Shown: positions 46,439-55,404, counted from the first letter of the stretch. The stretch: 64,000 nt of DNA from JBGPTF01 sp041490445 (GCA_041490445.1 JBGPTF010000012.1:62001-126000), one strand, 5' to 3'. Program-made: numbers and translations. The notes: generated by a model from the letters alone, not told the origin.

Positions 46439-47365
46439 GTGGCGAAGGAGATCGATCGGGAACTCAATGTCGTGACGGGTGCCTTTGGCTACACCGGGCG
46501 CTACATCGCGCGGCGGCTTCTGGCGATGGGGAGCAAGGTTCGCACGCTGACCCGGCGATCCGGCTACCAGGCGTTGTTTCAAGAGTCCGTCGAAGTCGCA
46601 CCGCTTTGTTTTGACCGGCCGGATCTTCTGGTGCAAGCGATGGCGGGTGCGACAACCCTTTACAACACTTACTGGGTTCGCTTCGAGCGGGGCGACGTGA
46701 CCTTTGCCGGGGCGGTCGAGAATACGAAATTACTTCTCGAAGCGGCCAGGCAGGCTGGAATTCGCAAAGTCGTTCACCTCAGCGTCAGCAATCCTGCGGA
46801 GAATTCACCGCTGCTCTATTTCCGAGGCAAGGCCGAAGTCGAAGGGGCCATCCGTGAATCGGGGCTGTCTTACGCGATCGTGCGGCCAACCGTCATCTTT
46901 GGCCGCGAAGACATCTTGATTAACAACATCGCCTGGCTCCTGCGCCGTTTCCCGGTGTTTGCCGTCCCCGGCTCGGGAAAATATCGTCTTCAACCGGTTT
47001 TCGCGGAGGACGTCGCGGAACTTGCGGTTCGTGCTGCCGAACAGGCCGGCAATACCGTGTTCGATGCCGCCGGGCCTGAAATCTACACGTTCGAGGAATT
47101 GGTGCGGCTTCTCGCACAGCGGGTGGGCAGGCGAGGGCGGATTCTTCACCTCGCCCCTTCTTTGGCGCACCTGCTAACGAGGGCCATCGGGCTGCCACTC
47201 GGCGACGTTGTGCTGACAAAGCAGGAGATCGATGGCTTGATGGCGAATCTCCTGGTCTCGAACAATGCGCCGACCGCGCGGACGCGCTTCAGTGAATGGA
47301 TTGCAGATAACGGCGCTGCCTTGGGGACGGAGTATTCCTCGGAATTGGCGCGGCATTTTCAGTAG
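46439..47365 (+). CDS. NAD(P)-binding atypical SDR (NmrA/NDUFA9-like)
   Basis: A 308-aa Rossmann protein with the dinucleotide loop VTGAFGYTGRYIA at residues 12-24, a long variable region, SYAIVRPTVIFG and substrate-domain features of atypical/extended SDRs related to NmrA and complex I NDUFA9. The usual YxxxK active site is modified (LLYFRGKAEVE). GTG start with an excellent Shine-Dalgarno (GGGAGG, 6 nt). Possibly a redox sensor or a nucleoside-sugar or quinone-related reductase. Confidence 0.82.
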   Translation: MAKEIDRELNVVTGAFGYTGRYIARRLLAMGSKVRTLTRRSGYQALFQESVEVAPLCFDRPDLLVQAMAGATTLYNTYWVRFERGDVTFAGAVENTKLLLEAARQAGIRKVVHLSVSNPAENSPLLYFRGKAEVEGAIRESGLSYAIVRPTVIFGREDILINNIAWLLRRFPVFAVPGSGKYRLQPVFAEDVAELAVRAAEQAGNTVFDAAGPEIYTFEELVRLLAQRVGRRGRILHLAPSLAHLLTRAIGLPLGDVVLTKQEIDGLMANLLVSNNAPTARTRFSEWIADNGAALGTEYSSELARHFQ

Positions 47366-47493
47366 CAGCCATCTCGTGGTGATTCGCAAAGACTGATTGC
47401 TCTCTCGTCTAAGAAAGATGCGTTCGGAGCAACAGAGACTCGCCCACTCCGTGCGAGGGTATGTGAATTGCTGTCGCGGGAGCAGACTCCCCT

Positions 47494-48633
47494 CTACGCG
47501 CGGGCGGCGGAGGTGGCGCCGAGGACTTGCTGGTAGTAGGCCTCGTAGCGGGGAATTACGTCATTGGCGCAGTATTTGCGCCGGGCATTGACGCGGGCGC
47601 GCTGGCCCATCTCGCGGCCACGGTCGGCGCGGGACAGGATTTCGAGCGCGAACTTCGCGGCGGATTCCACGTCGCGCGGCGCGACGAGAAAGCCGTCCTC
47701 GCCGTGCGTGATAACTTCGGGCACGCCGCCGACGTTGGTCGCGATCACCGGCACTTCGCACGCCATCGCTTCGAGGGCTGCCAGGCCGAACGATTCCAGG
47801 TCGCTGGGGAGGAGGAACAGGTCGGCGAGCCCCAGTTTCTCTTCGACCTGATCCTGCTTGCCGAGAAATAACACGTCGCGCGTGAGGCATTTCTGCCGGA
47901 CCAGCCATTCGGTGGCGCCCCGGTCGGGGCCGTCGCCGATCAAGACGAGCTTCGCGCGCATCTTCTCGCGGACCCGCGCGAAGATTTCGACCACGTCGGT
48001 GACGCGCTTCACCGGCCGAAAATTCGAGAGGTGCGCCAGGATTGGCTCGCCGTCCGGTGCCCATTGGGCCCGCAACTGCGGATTCTCATTTCGCTTGTAC
48101 AAGTCGCAATTCACGAAGTTGGGGATCACCTCGATGGGCCGCCGGATCTCGAATTCTTTCACCGTGCGATCTTTCAGGTAATTCGAGATGGCCGTGACGC
48201 CGTCGCTCTGCTCGATCGAAAAACGCGTGATCGGCAGGTAGCTGCGGTCGTTGCCGACGAGCGTGATGTCGGTGCCGTGCAGCGTGGTGATGTATGGCAG
48301 GCGGCGCGGCGCGGCCATCGAGCGCGCCAGCAGCGCGCTCACCGAGTGGGGAATCGCGTAGTGAACGTGGAGCAGGTCGAGATTTTCCTGTTCGGCGACC
48401 TCGCCCATTTTCACGGCCAGCGCAAGCGTGTAGGGCGGATGATCGAACAGCGGATACGTGGTGACTTCCACTTCATGAAAGAAGACGCGCTCGTTGGCAC
48501 GTGCCAGCCGCACCGGCACGGCATAGCTGATGAAATGGATCTCGTGGCCGCGGGCGGCCAGCTCCAAGCCGAGCTCCGTGGCCACCACTCCCGAGCCGCC
48601 GTATGTCGGATAGCAGGTAATTCCAATCTTCAT
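47494..48633 (-). CDS. bshA: N-acetyl-alpha-D-glucosaminyl L-malate synthase
   Basis: BshA (379 aa), a GT4 glycosyltransferase joining UDP-GlcNAc to L-malate in the first step of bacillithiol synthesis. It matches from the first residue: MKIGITCYPTYGGSGVVATELGLELAARGHEIHFIS, then HVHYAIPHSVSALLAR, TTLHGTDITLVGND and the donor-site LPSDLESFGLAALEAMACEVPVIATNVGG. The 12-nt distance from an extended -10 suggests a leaderless mRNA. bshB and bshC are not in this window. Confidence 0.92.
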   Translation of the reverse strand: MKIGITCYPTYGGSGVVATELGLELAARGHEIHFISYAVPVRLARANERVFFHEVEVTTYPLFDHPPYTLALAVKMGEVAEQENLDLLHVHYAIPHSVSALLARSMAAPRRLPYITTLHGTDITLVGNDRSYLPITRFSIEQSDGVTAISNYLKDRTVKEFEIRRPIEVIPNFVNCDLYKRNENPQLRAQWAPDGEPILAHLSNFRPVKRVTDVVEIFARVREKMRAKLVLIGDGPDRGATEWLVRQKCLTRDVLFLGKQDQVEEKLGLADLFLLPSDLESFGLAALEAMACEVPVIATNVGGVPEVITHGEDGFLVAPRDVESAAKFALEILSRADRGREMGQRARVNARRKYCANDVIPRYEAYYQQVLGATSAARA

Positions 48634-48645
48634 GGTCCACCGTCC

Positions 48646-48654
48646 ACTCTAGCA
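48646..48654 (-). promoter_or_regulatory. Extended -10 upstream of bshA
   Basis: Minus strand TGC-TAGAGT, 12 nt before the bshA ATG, no Shine-Dalgarno. Confidence 0.4.
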
Positions 48655-48767
48655 GCCGCCGCGGGCTTCCCACAAGGTGCGGGAAGGCCCGCTTGCATCG
48701 CGCGTGCGCTCGATGCTAGTTTCGTGTGCTTCGCGTCTTTCGATTGGATGACGCGGGGAGATTAAAG

Positions 48768-49532
48768 ATGCCGCGGCTTGCGGGGAAAACAGCATTCATC
48801 ACGGGCGGGGGAACCGGCATCGGCAGGGCGTGTGCCCTTTTGTTTGCACGGGAAGGGGCCCGCGTGGCGGTCACGGGGCGGCGCCGGGACCTTCTGGCCT
48901 CGGTCGTCGCCGACATTGAAGCTGCGGGCGGGAGCGGATTTTCTGTTACGTGCGACGTCGCGATGGCGGACCAGGTGCAGCACGCTGTCAGCGCTGTTGC
49001 GGGGCGATTCGGGGCGATCAGTGTTCTGGTCAACAACGCCGGGGTTCTTCACGTCGGATCTGTTGAGGAAACTTCCGAGGCCGACTGGGACCGTGTGATT
49101 GACGTCGATCTGAAAGGGCCTTTCCTTGTTTCTCGTGCGGTGATGCCGGAGATGCGCAAGGCGGGCGGCGGCTCGATCGTCAACATCGGTTCGGTGCTGG
49201 GACTGGTGGGGATGAAGAAGCGCGCGGCCTATAGCGCCGCCAAGGGTGGTGTCACCATGCTCACCAAGACCATGGCGCTCGACCACGCTCACGAAGGAAT
49301 TCGCGTGAACTGCATCTGCCCGGCCATCGTGGATACCGAGCTGATCCGCGCAATGCTCGCGAAAGCGCCCGATCCGGAAGCAGTGCGGCGACAGCGCGCC
49401 GACGGAATCCCGCTCGGCCGCTTGGGCTGCCCGGAAGACGTTGCCCAGATGGCCCTGTATCTCGCTTCTGATGAATCCTCCTGGCTGACCGGAGCGGCGC
49501 TGCCGCTCGACGGCGGCCTGACGGCGGCGTGA
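48768..49532 (+). CDS. Short-chain dehydrogenase/reductase
   Basis: A classical SDR (254 aa): cofactor loop TGGGTGIGRA, NNAG (VLVNNAGVLHVGS), catalytic Ser in NIGSVLGL, YSAAKGG (Tyr and Lys) and the C-terminal DESSWLTGAALPLDGG. A Shine-Dalgarno (GGGGAG) precedes the ATG at 48768. Substrate cannot be told; the family includes 3-oxoacyl-ACP reductases and many alcohol dehydrogenases. It is coupled to the thioesterase gene starting 1 bp after its stop. Confidence 0.88.
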   Translation: MPRLAGKTAFITGGGTGIGRACALLFAREGARVAVTGRRRDLLASVVADIEAAGGSGFSVTCDVAMADQVQHAVSAVAGRFGAISVLVNNAGVLHVGSVEETSEADWDRVIDVDLKGPFLVSRAVMPEMRKAGGGSIVNIGSVLGLVGMKKRAAYSAAKGGVTMLTKTMALDHAHEGIRVNCICPAIVDTELIRAMLAKAPDPEAVRRQRADGIPLGRLGCPEDVAQMALYLASDESSWLTGAALPLDGGLTAA

Positions 49533-49533
49533 C

Positions 49534-49986
49534 ATGTCCCGATCCCTTGCAACCCTGGCGCGTTTGGCGAAGAGGGAACTCGCCCGCCGGCTCGACCAGA
49601 GCAATCCCGCCCGCCAGTTCGGTTTTCGTCTGGAAGCGGCCGAGCCGGGGCGCGCCGTGGTGCGGATGCGAGTACTGGCGCGGCACAAGCAAGTCCATGG
49701 CGTCGTGCACGGCGGAGTGCTCGCCTCGCTCGCGGATACCGCCGGCGGCCTCGCTACCTACATGCTCTTGCCGCGTGGGGCGCGTGTGGCGACGGTCGAA
49801 ATGAAAATGAATTACCTCGAGCCGGTCGATCGCGGCACCGTCCTGGCCGAGGCGCGGGTTCTGCGGCGCGGCAAGTATCTCTCCATCGTCGATTGTGAAG
49901 TACGGGACGATCGCGGAAAGCTGGTCGGGAAAGCGCTGATGACCTTCTCGATCGGCGCCGCCAAACGAAAAGGGCGGCCCCGTTAG
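49534..49986 (+). CDS. PaaI-family hotdog thioesterase
   Basis: A 150-aa single hotdog domain with the active-site signature VHGVVHGGVLASLADTAGGLATY, in which the HGG loop and the following Asp are intact, and VATVEMKMNYLEPV. These enzymes cleave acyl- or aryl-CoA esters. With the SDR upstream it may form a small acyl-CoA/fatty-acid unit. A terminator hairpin begins near its stop. Confidence 0.88.
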   Translation: MSRSLATLARLAKRELARRLDQSNPARQFGFRLEAAEPGRAVVRMRVLARHKQVHGVVHGGVLASLADTAGGLATYMLLPRGARVATVEMKMNYLEPVDRGTVLAEARVLRRGKYLSIVDCEVRDDRGKLVGKALMTFSIGAAKRKGRPR

Positions 49987-49997
49987 AGCCGCCCTTT
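49969..49997. terminator. Bidirectional terminator hairpin
   Basis: AAAGGGCGGC, 9-nt loop, GCCGCCCTTT: a 10-bp perfect stem with A/T ends, placed between the convergent thioesterase and hfq genes, overlapping the thioesterase stop. Confidence 0.6.
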
Positions 49998-50021
49998 CAC
50001 CCTCGGAATGGATGCCTTTCG

Positions 50022-50369
50022 CTACCGTTGCCCGTTCGTGCCGCCCTGCGCTGCTTCCTCGCCGTCCTTGAAGAGATACTTGATGCTGTGTTTGTAAATG
50101 AGGAGATTCGGGCTGCCGAAACGAGTCAGTTTGATGCAGTCGCGGTCGTACCATTCCACGGTGCCGTGGAGCACTTCGCCATCCGTCAGCACCACTGCCA
50201 CCGGGGTGCGAGCTTGCATCTGCTTCACGTAGTAGAAGCTCTCTGCGTGTGTTTGCTCCGGCGGGGCAGGCTTCTTGCGCGGCGCCGGGCCCGGCTGCGG
50301 GACAGGCCGGGTCGGATACTGCTCTTTCACTTCGGTAAGAGTGGGACGAAACAACTTACGATTCACCAT
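50022..50369 (-). CDS. hfq: Hfq-like RNA chaperone, long form
   Basis: A 115-aa Sm-like protein. Residues about 45-103 form the Hfq core: VAVVLTDGEVLHGTVEWYDRDCIKLTR (Sm1) and NLLIYKHSIKYLF with the Sm2 YKH motif. It has a Pro/Lys-rich N-terminal extension of about 40 residues (PTRPVPQPGPAPRKKPAPPEQ), unlike classic Hfq, where the extension is C-terminal. A Shine-Dalgarno (AAGGAG) precedes the ATG. It probably binds small RNAs and mRNAs as a hexamer. Confidence 0.85.
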   Translation of the reverse strand: MVNRKLFRPTLTEVKEQYPTRPVPQPGPAPRKKPAPPEQTHAESFYYVKQMQARTPVAVVLTDGEVLHGTVEWYDRDCIKLTRFGSPNLLIYKHSIKYLFKDGEEAAQGGTNGQR

Positions 50370-50481
50370 GAGTGCTCCTTCTCGCTTTTCTTATAGACTG
50401 CAAGACACATAAAAAGGTTTCAGAATTTCGTAAAAGACCGGCCAGATTCTCCGCCGTGATTTGCGCTGGCCCTGCGCGAAA

Positions 50482-51582
50482 TCAGCTCGCTCTCAGCGAG
50501 ACCCCCAAAGCGTCCAGACTCAATTGCCGGTTGATATTGCGTCGCAATCGACTCTGGATCAGATCCAAGCCGCCGGCAGCTCGCAGGACCCACGGGAAGT
50601 CAATTCTCTTACCGAGGGTCTCAAGTTCTCGCCGCAGATCTGGGTTCCGCGGAACGCAGGACTTCGGACCACAGGACAGTTCGAGCAGGTCTGTCAGCAG
50701 ACTATAGAACAGCTCCAACACATTTTCAAACGATTCCTTCTCTTCTTTCACGAGCTGCTGGGTGGCCGCGAAGAGTTCGCGGGAGCGGTCGCCCTGGGCG
50801 GCGCGCTCGAGCACCTGCAGAACCTGCCGCCGCAGCCGCGCTGATTCGATCAAGTCAAGCGCGAGGGCCCCGCCGGGGCTGCCGTCGGAGAGCTGTGCGG
50901 CGAGCCTCCGGTCGGCGGCTTTGGCCTCGGTGCGTTGCTTCAGGAATTCCTCGATCTCCGCGGCGGGAACCGGCGCGAAAGAGAATTGCAGGCAGCGCGA
51001 CCGGATCGTCGGCAACAGGGAATCGGCGCTCGGGGCCGTCAGGATCAGCGTTGCCGTCAGCGGAGGCTCTTCGAGAATCTTCAGGAAGATGTTGGCGTTG
51101 TTCCAGTTCATGGTGTCGGCGCCGTCGAGGATGAAGACGCGCCGCCGTCCCTGGGGCTGGAAGTACGCCGCGCGCTGGACGGCGCGCAGTTGCCCCATGC
51201 GGATCACCGGCCTCACCACCGGAGTACGCAGCCGCACCGGGTCGGGCACGATCGCCCAGACGTCGGGATGCGTTTCGAGGATGAGCGGGACGCGCTCGAC
51301 CGTGGCGGCATCCGCGCTCTCGCCGCGTTCGGCAAGGCCGGCCGCAATCAGCGGAGCGGTGTCGGCGAGCCTCGCGATTCGCAAACACGAATCGCACTCA
51401 CCGCAGAAATCGTCCTTCAATCGTTCGCAGTTCGCCGCCTGGGCAAACATCCGCGCGAGAGTGAACTTGCCGATGCCGCGCGGCCCGGAGAACAACAGCG
51501 CGCTGGGCACGCGGCCGCGCCCCAGCATGCCGCGCAGGGCGGTGACGATTCGCGGATTACCGAGAAATTCGCTGAATCCCAT
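50482..51582 (-). CDS. holB: DNA polymerase III subunit delta prime
   Basis: HolB (366 aa), clamp-loader subunit. An AAA+ N-terminus with GPRGIGKFTLARMFAQA (P-loop), the zinc knuckle CERLKDDFCGECDSC, a Walker-B-like VFILDGADTMNWNNANIFLKILEEPP and sensor region LPTIRSRCLQFSF. It is 6 bp downstream of tmk, a common bacterial gene pair. The P-loop is better preserved than in the E. coli protein. Confidence 0.92.
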   Translation of the reverse strand: MGFSEFLGNPRIVTALRGMLGRGRVPSALLFSGPRGIGKFTLARMFAQAANCERLKDDFCGECDSCLRIARLADTAPLIAAGLAERGESADAATVERVPLILETHPDVWAIVPDPVRLRTPVVRPVIRMGQLRAVQRAAYFQPQGRRRVFILDGADTMNWNNANIFLKILEEPPLTATLILTAPSADSLLPTIRSRCLQFSFAPVPAAEIEEFLKQRTEAKAADRRLAAQLSDGSPGGALALDLIESARLRRQVLQVLERAAQGDRSRELFAATQQLVKEEKESFENVLELFYSLLTDLLELSCGPKSCVPRNPDLRRELETLGKRIDFPWVLRAAGGLDLIQSRLRRNINRQLSLDALGVSLRAS

Positions 51583-51588
51583 GGGAGT

Positions 51589-52287
51589 CTATTTGGCGGA
51601 AGCGGCGGAGAACAGCCGCGCATCGAGCGTCGCCACCACGTCGCGGTGAATCGTCTCCGGAAGGCGCAGCTCGTTTCGGGCGGGATCCAGACACTCGATG
51701 GTCACCCAGTTCGGCGTCTTCGCAAGTTGGTCGTACACCGCCGAAGCCGCCTCGAGATGCGCGAGGTTTGCTTCTTGCAAATCGCGGGGTAGCTTTGTGT
51801 AGTCGCGCGCGGCTTTCGTGCCGACCAGGCGGTGCGCCTCCTGCGCGGGCAGCCGGAGGTAGATCACCAGATCTTCCGCTGGCAGGCTGTACACCTCATA
51901 TTCAAGCTTCTTGAGCCACGCGAGAAATTCGGCCCGGTGTTCACGCGGCGCGCGCGCGGTCTGGTGCGCCAGGTTCGAGCCGATGTAGCGGTCGGCCAGA
52001 ACCAGGCGGCCCAGTGCGAGCTCTGCCGCGAGCATCGGCTTGGCCTCGAGCCGGTCCCCGGCGAAAAGCAGGGCGGAGAAATGCGGATCCACCGCTTCGA
52101 GGGGGCCGAACTCGCCGTTCAAGAATCGCGAGACCATTTTTCCGAAGAAGCCCTCGTAGCGCGGGAAGCTGACACGCGTGTGCGGAATCCCGCGGCGCGC
52201 CAGTTCCTGCACCAGCAGCTCGAGCTGCGTGCGCTTGCCGGAGCCGTCGATTCCTTCGAGCGCGATCAATTTTGCAGAGGCAGGCAT
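51589..52287 (-). CDS. tmk: Thymidylate kinase
   Basis: Tmk (232 aa) phosphorylates dTMP to dTDP. It has the P-loop LIALEGIDGSGKRTQLELL, ILVADRY-type DRYIGSNLAHQ for the substrate, and a LID region around KAARDYTKLPRD. The ATG at 52287 was chosen because it starts just before the P-loop strand; the longer open frame upstream overlaps the divergent yggS promoter. It forms a unit with holB. Confidence 0.92.
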   Translation of the reverse strand: MPASAKLIALEGIDGSGKRTQLELLVQELARRGIPHTRVSFPRYEGFFGKMVSRFLNGEFGPLEAVDPHFSALLFAGDRLEAKPMLAAELALGRLVLADRYIGSNLAHQTARAPREHRAEFLAWLKKLEYEVYSLPAEDLVIYLRLPAQEAHRLVGTKAARDYTKLPRDLQEANLAHLEAASAVYDQLAKTPNWVTIECLDPARNELRLPETIHRDVVATLDARLFSAASAK

Positions 52288-52353
52288 CCGTTGGCCGAAC
52301 AGTCTAGCCCGAGTCTGTTCGCGCTGCAACTGCGCCGGCGCCGCCGAAGCGCA

Positions 52354-52362
52354 TGCTAGAAT
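52354..52362 (+). promoter_or_regulatory. Extended -10 upstream of yggS
   Basis: TGC-TAGAAT, ending 7 nt before the yggS ATG, no Shine-Dalgarno. This suggests a leaderless mRNA. Confidence 0.5.
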
Positions 52363-52369
52363 CCGACGG

Positions 52370-53119
52370 ATGCCGGCGCAAGCGACAACCATCGCGAGCA
52401 ACGTCGAGCGTGTCCGCGAACGGATGGCCCGCGCGGCGGAGCGCGTCGGCCGCCAGACAAGCGACATCACACTCGTCGCCGTCTCGAAAACGTTCTCCGC
52501 GGAAGCGATTCGGGAGGGCTACGCCGCAGGCGTGCGGCATTTTGGCGAGAACCGCGTCCAGGAGTGGGAGCAGAAGCGCGTGGTCGTTGCGGACCTGGAT
52601 GCGACCTGGCATTTGGTGGGGCATCTGCAAAGCAACAAGGCCAAGCGCGCCGCGCGCCTCTTCCACGCTATCGATTCCGTGGACAATCTCGGCGTCGCCC
52701 GGAAACTGAACGACGCGGTCGCGGAGGTAACGGCCGGTGAGCCCGCGGCAGCAAGACCCAGAGCCAAGAGGTTGGCAATTCTACTGGAAGTACGCCTTTC
52801 ACCCGAGGAAACCAAGACCGGGATCAGCGAAGCAGGCTTGCCGGCGTTGGCCGAAGGCGTCTTGTCTCTACCGCATCTCGACTTGCGCGGCCTGATGACC
52901 ATCCCGCCGTTCTTCGAAAACCTGGAGCGGGTGCGGCCGTATTTTCGCCGCTTGCGGGAATTGCGCGACGACCTCGCGCGACAAATCGGCCGGCCGCTTC
53001 CCGATCTTTCGATGGGAATGAGCTACGACTTTGAAATTGCCATCGAGGAAGGCGCTACGCAGGTCCGCGTCGGCACGGCGGTCTTCGGCACGCGCACCCT
53101 GCAACCGGGCGCCGCATGA
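52370..53119 (+). CDS. yggS: YggS-family PLP homeostasis protein
   Basis: A 249-aa PLP-binding TIM barrel without enzymatic activity known in the family, needed for vitamin B6 and amino-acid balance. Signatures: TLVAVSKTFSAEAI with the PLP-lysine, FGENRVQEW, WHLVGHLQSNKAK and LSMGMSYDFEIAIEEGATQVRVGTAVFG. It overlaps the next gene by 4 bp (ATGA). Confidence 0.93.
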   Translation: MPAQATTIASNVERVRERMARAAERVGRQTSDITLVAVSKTFSAEAIREGYAAGVRHFGENRVQEWEQKRVVVADLDATWHLVGHLQSNKAKRAARLFHAIDSVDNLGVARKLNDAVAEVTAGEPAAARPRAKRLAILLEVRLSPEETKTGISEAGLPALAEGVLSLPHLDLRGLMTIPPFFENLERVRPYFRRLRELRDDLARQIGRPLPDLSMGMSYDFEIAIEEGATQVRVGTAVFGTRTLQPGAA

Positions 53120-53412
53120 TCGAAGTCCGGCAGTCCGGCAATGCAATCGTGTTCTCCGTCCGGGTGACGCCGCGGGCCAGCCGCGACGCCATCGAAGGAG
53201 AATGGCAGGGCGCGCTGCGCGTCCGACTGTCCGCACCGCCGGTGGACGACCGCGCCAACGAAGCGCTTTGCCGTTTTCTGGCCGCTTGTTTGAACATCGC
53301 TCCATCGGCTGTTAGAATCGTCGCGGGCGAACGCAGCCGGATGAAGCGCGTGGAAGTTCGCGGAGTGAGCCCCGACCAGATTCGCACCCTCTCCGCGGCG
53401 AATTCGACCTGA
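53116..53412 (+). CDS. yggU: DUF167 (YggU-type) protein
   Basis: A 98-aa DUF167 protein with VRVTPRASRDAIEGEW and LSAPPVDDRANEALCRFLA, then VRIVAGERSRMKRVEV. Function unknown; commonly next to yggS, as here. Confidence 0.9.
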   Translation: MIEVRQSGNAIVFSVRVTPRASRDAIEGEWQGALRVRLSAPPVDDRANEALCRFLAACLNIAPSAVRIVAGERSRMKRVEVRGVSPDQIRTLSAANST

Positions 53413-53426
53413 TTCATTGAGGCCTT

Positions 53427-54602
53427 ATGCCAGATATCAAAGCCATTCAGGCGGAACTGCGGGCCAGCAAGCTCGACGGCTGGCTGTTTTGCGACCACCA
53501 TCACCGCGATGCGATTGCCGGGCACATCCTCTGTCTCGGCAACGGCATGGCGACGCGCCGGTGGTTCTATTTCATTCCTTCGCGCGGTGAACCGCGCAAA
53601 CTGGTCCATCGGATCGAATCCGCCACGCTGGATAGCCTCCCCGGCAGCAAGACGGAGTACTCCGGATGGGAGGAACTTCACAAGTTCCTTCCCCGGTTGC
53701 TGAAGGGCGGGCGGACGATCGCGATGCAGTATTCGCCGATGAACAACATTCCTTACATCGGGCTGGTGGATGCCGGGACCATCGAGCTGGTCCGCAAGGC
53801 CGGCAAGAAGGTGGTCACCTCGGCCGACCTTGTCCAAACATTCGAGGCGACCTGGACGACAGAGCAGTTCGCTTCGCATATCGAGGCGGGGAAGATCATT
53901 GATCGCGTGATGCGCGATTCGTTTGCTCATGCGGGCGCCTTGGTGCGCGAGCGGAAGCCTCTGGCGGAATACGACCTGCAACAGTGGATCGTGTTGCAGT
54001 TCAAGGCCAGCGGAGTCTTTGCCGATGAGCCGCCGATCGTCGGCGTCGGCCCGAACAGCGGCGATCCCCATTACGAGCCGAAGGCGGGCAAGTCGAAACC
54101 GATCCGCGAAGGCGACCTGCTCCTGCTCGATATGTGGGGCAAGCTCGCGCAGCCCGGCAGCGTCTATTACGACATCACCTGGATGGGGTATCTGGGGCGG
54201 ACGGTGCCCTCGGAGTATTCGAAGATATTCAACATCGTCAAGCAGGCGCGCGATGCGGCCGTTCAATGTGCGGTCGAAGGCGTCGCGCGCGGGCGGGAAA
54301 TTCACGGCTGGGAAGTGGATCGCGCCGCGCGGGACGTGATCCGCAAGGCGGGCTACGGAAAATATTTTGTACACCGCACCGGCCACAGCATCGGGCAGGA
54401 CATTCACGGCAACGGCGCGAATATGGACAGCCTCGAAACGCGAGACGACCGCCGCATCGTTCCGTTCACCTGCTTCTCGGTGGAGCCGGGAATCTACCAG
54501 CCGAAATTTGGCGTTCGCAGCGAAGTGAATGTTTATGTCGGTGAGCGCGAAGCGCGCGTCACCGGCGCGGTGCAAGAAGAGATTATTCCCATCCTGGCCT
54601 GA
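53427..54602 (+). CDS. M24 (Xaa-Pro aminopeptidase-like) metallopeptidase
   Basis: A 391-aa cytoplasmic peptidase of the pita-bread fold. The five metal ligands are visible: D235 (LLLLDMWG), D249 (YYDITW), H320 (HRTGHSIG), E353 (FSVEPGIY) and E366 (VRSEVNVY). The N-terminal about 150 residues are the creatinase-like domain (DGWLFCDHHHRDAIAGHILCL). It probably removes N-terminal residues ahead of proline. It is 14 bp downstream of yggU. Confidence 0.92.
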   Translation: MPDIKAIQAELRASKLDGWLFCDHHHRDAIAGHILCLGNGMATRRWFYFIPSRGEPRKLVHRIESATLDSLPGSKTEYSGWEELHKFLPRLLKGGRTIAMQYSPMNNIPYIGLVDAGTIELVRKAGKKVVTSADLVQTFEATWTTEQFASHIEAGKIIDRVMRDSFAHAGALVRERKPLAEYDLQQWIVLQFKASGVFADEPPIVGVGPNSGDPHYEPKAGKSKPIREGDLLLLDMWGKLAQPGSVYYDITWMGYLGRTVPSEYSKIFNIVKQARDAAVQCAVEGVARGREIHGWEVDRAARDVIRKAGYGKYFVHRTGHSIGQDIHGNGANMDSLETRDDRRIVPFTCFSVEPGIYQPKFGVRSEVNVYVGEREARVTGAVQEEIIPILA

Positions 54603-54608
54603 GGCTTC

Positions 54609-55013
54609 GTGACGGAAGCGGACGCAAATCCAATCGAACAGCCGGTGCCGGGCATTGCTCTGGTAGCGGTCGCGGCCGCATGGCTCGTGCCGGGGCTTGG
54701 CCACCTGATTCTGCGGCGCTGGGGCCGCGCGATGATTTTCTTTTTTTGCGTTGGGGCGCTCGCCGTCACCGGCCTCTTGCTCCGCGGGAACGTGTTCTCG
54801 TTACATTCTGCGGATGCCTTTGATTTTCTCGGCTACCTGGCGGATTTGGGGTCGGGCATGTTCTTTTTCATCGCCAAAGCCGTCGAACGGACGGGGCCGG
54901 ATGTCTCGCGCGCCGCAGGGGATTATGGCACGCGGTTTCTCGCCGCCGCGGGGGTCATCAATGTGTTGTGCGTCTTCGACGCGTATGAGATCGGCTGTGG
55001 AATTAAGAACTAA
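54609..55013 (+). CDS. Small membrane protein, unknown
   Basis: A 134-aa protein with three to four helices (IALVAVAAAWLVPGLGHLIL, AMIFFFCVGALAVTGLLL, and FLAAAGVINVLCVFDAYEIG). The first helix with a PGLGHL turn is typical of small TM2-like/DUF6677-type acidobacterial membrane proteins; family not certain. GTG start 6 bp after the peptidase gene. It probably forms an operon with the 58-aa gene downstream. Confidence 0.75.
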   Translation: MTEADANPIEQPVPGIALVAVAAAWLVPGLGHLILRRWGRAMIFFFCVGALAVTGLLLRGNVFSLHSADAFDFLGYLADLGSGMFFFIAKAVERTGPDVSRAAGDYGTRFLAAAGVINVLCVFDAYEIGCGIKN

Positions 55014-55037
55014 GGCGAGGGGCGCGGCCGCCATTCG

Positions 55038-55214
55038 ATGATGCTGACTCACTTCGAAGCCATGCTGTTGTTTGCGTTTCTCGTGTCCGTGGCATTTGGA
55101 TGTCTGACGCGCAAAACGGCCGCCGAGCGGGTGAAATCCACGGCCGTCGCGTTCGGCCTCTTTGTCTTCGTGAGCGTGGCCATCGGCTGGCTGATGTATC
55201 CCTTTTCACGCTAG
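55038..55214 (+). CDS. 58-aa membrane protein
   Basis: A short frame with two helices: LLFAFLVSVAFGCLT, a basic loop (RKTAAERVK) and FGLFVFVSVAIGWLMY. It begins ATG ATG 24 bp after the preceding membrane protein gene. The clean two-helix pattern and position support a real gene. Function unknown. Confidence 0.6.
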   Translation: MMLTHFEAMLLFAFLVSVAFGCLTRKTAAERVKSTAVAFGLFVFVSVAIGWLMYPFSR

Positions 55215-55251
55215 ACGGCAGGCCTCGGAATTTCGTGAGAGACATCCTCGT

Positions 55252-55281
55252 TTGACAGTTTTTTCGGGCCGATGCTACATT
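55252..55281 (+). promoter_or_regulatory. tRNA-Thr promoter
   Basis: TTGACA, 18-bp spacer, TACATT, 13 bp before the mature tRNA 5' end. Confidence 0.65.
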
Positions 55282-55294
55282 GGGTGAGCGGATT

Positions 55295-55370
55295 GCCGAG
55301 GTAGCTCAGCTGGTAGAGCAGACGATTCGTAATCGTCAGGTCGCCGGTTCAATCCCGGCCCTCGGCTCCA
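55295..55370 (+). tRNA. tRNA-Thr (anticodon CGT)
   Basis: A complete 76-nt cloverleaf with encoded CCA. The acceptor GCCGAGG pairs with CCTCGGC; D-arm GCTC/GAGC; anticodon stem GACGA/TCGTC with loop TTCGTAA, giving CGT; T-arm GCCGG/CCGGC around TTCAATC. Its 3' end abuts an integrase gene, so it is likely the attachment site of the mobile element to its right. Confidence 0.97.
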
Positions 55371-55404
55371 CTTATCCGATTGTGACGTAAGACGTTGCTC
55401 ATTT

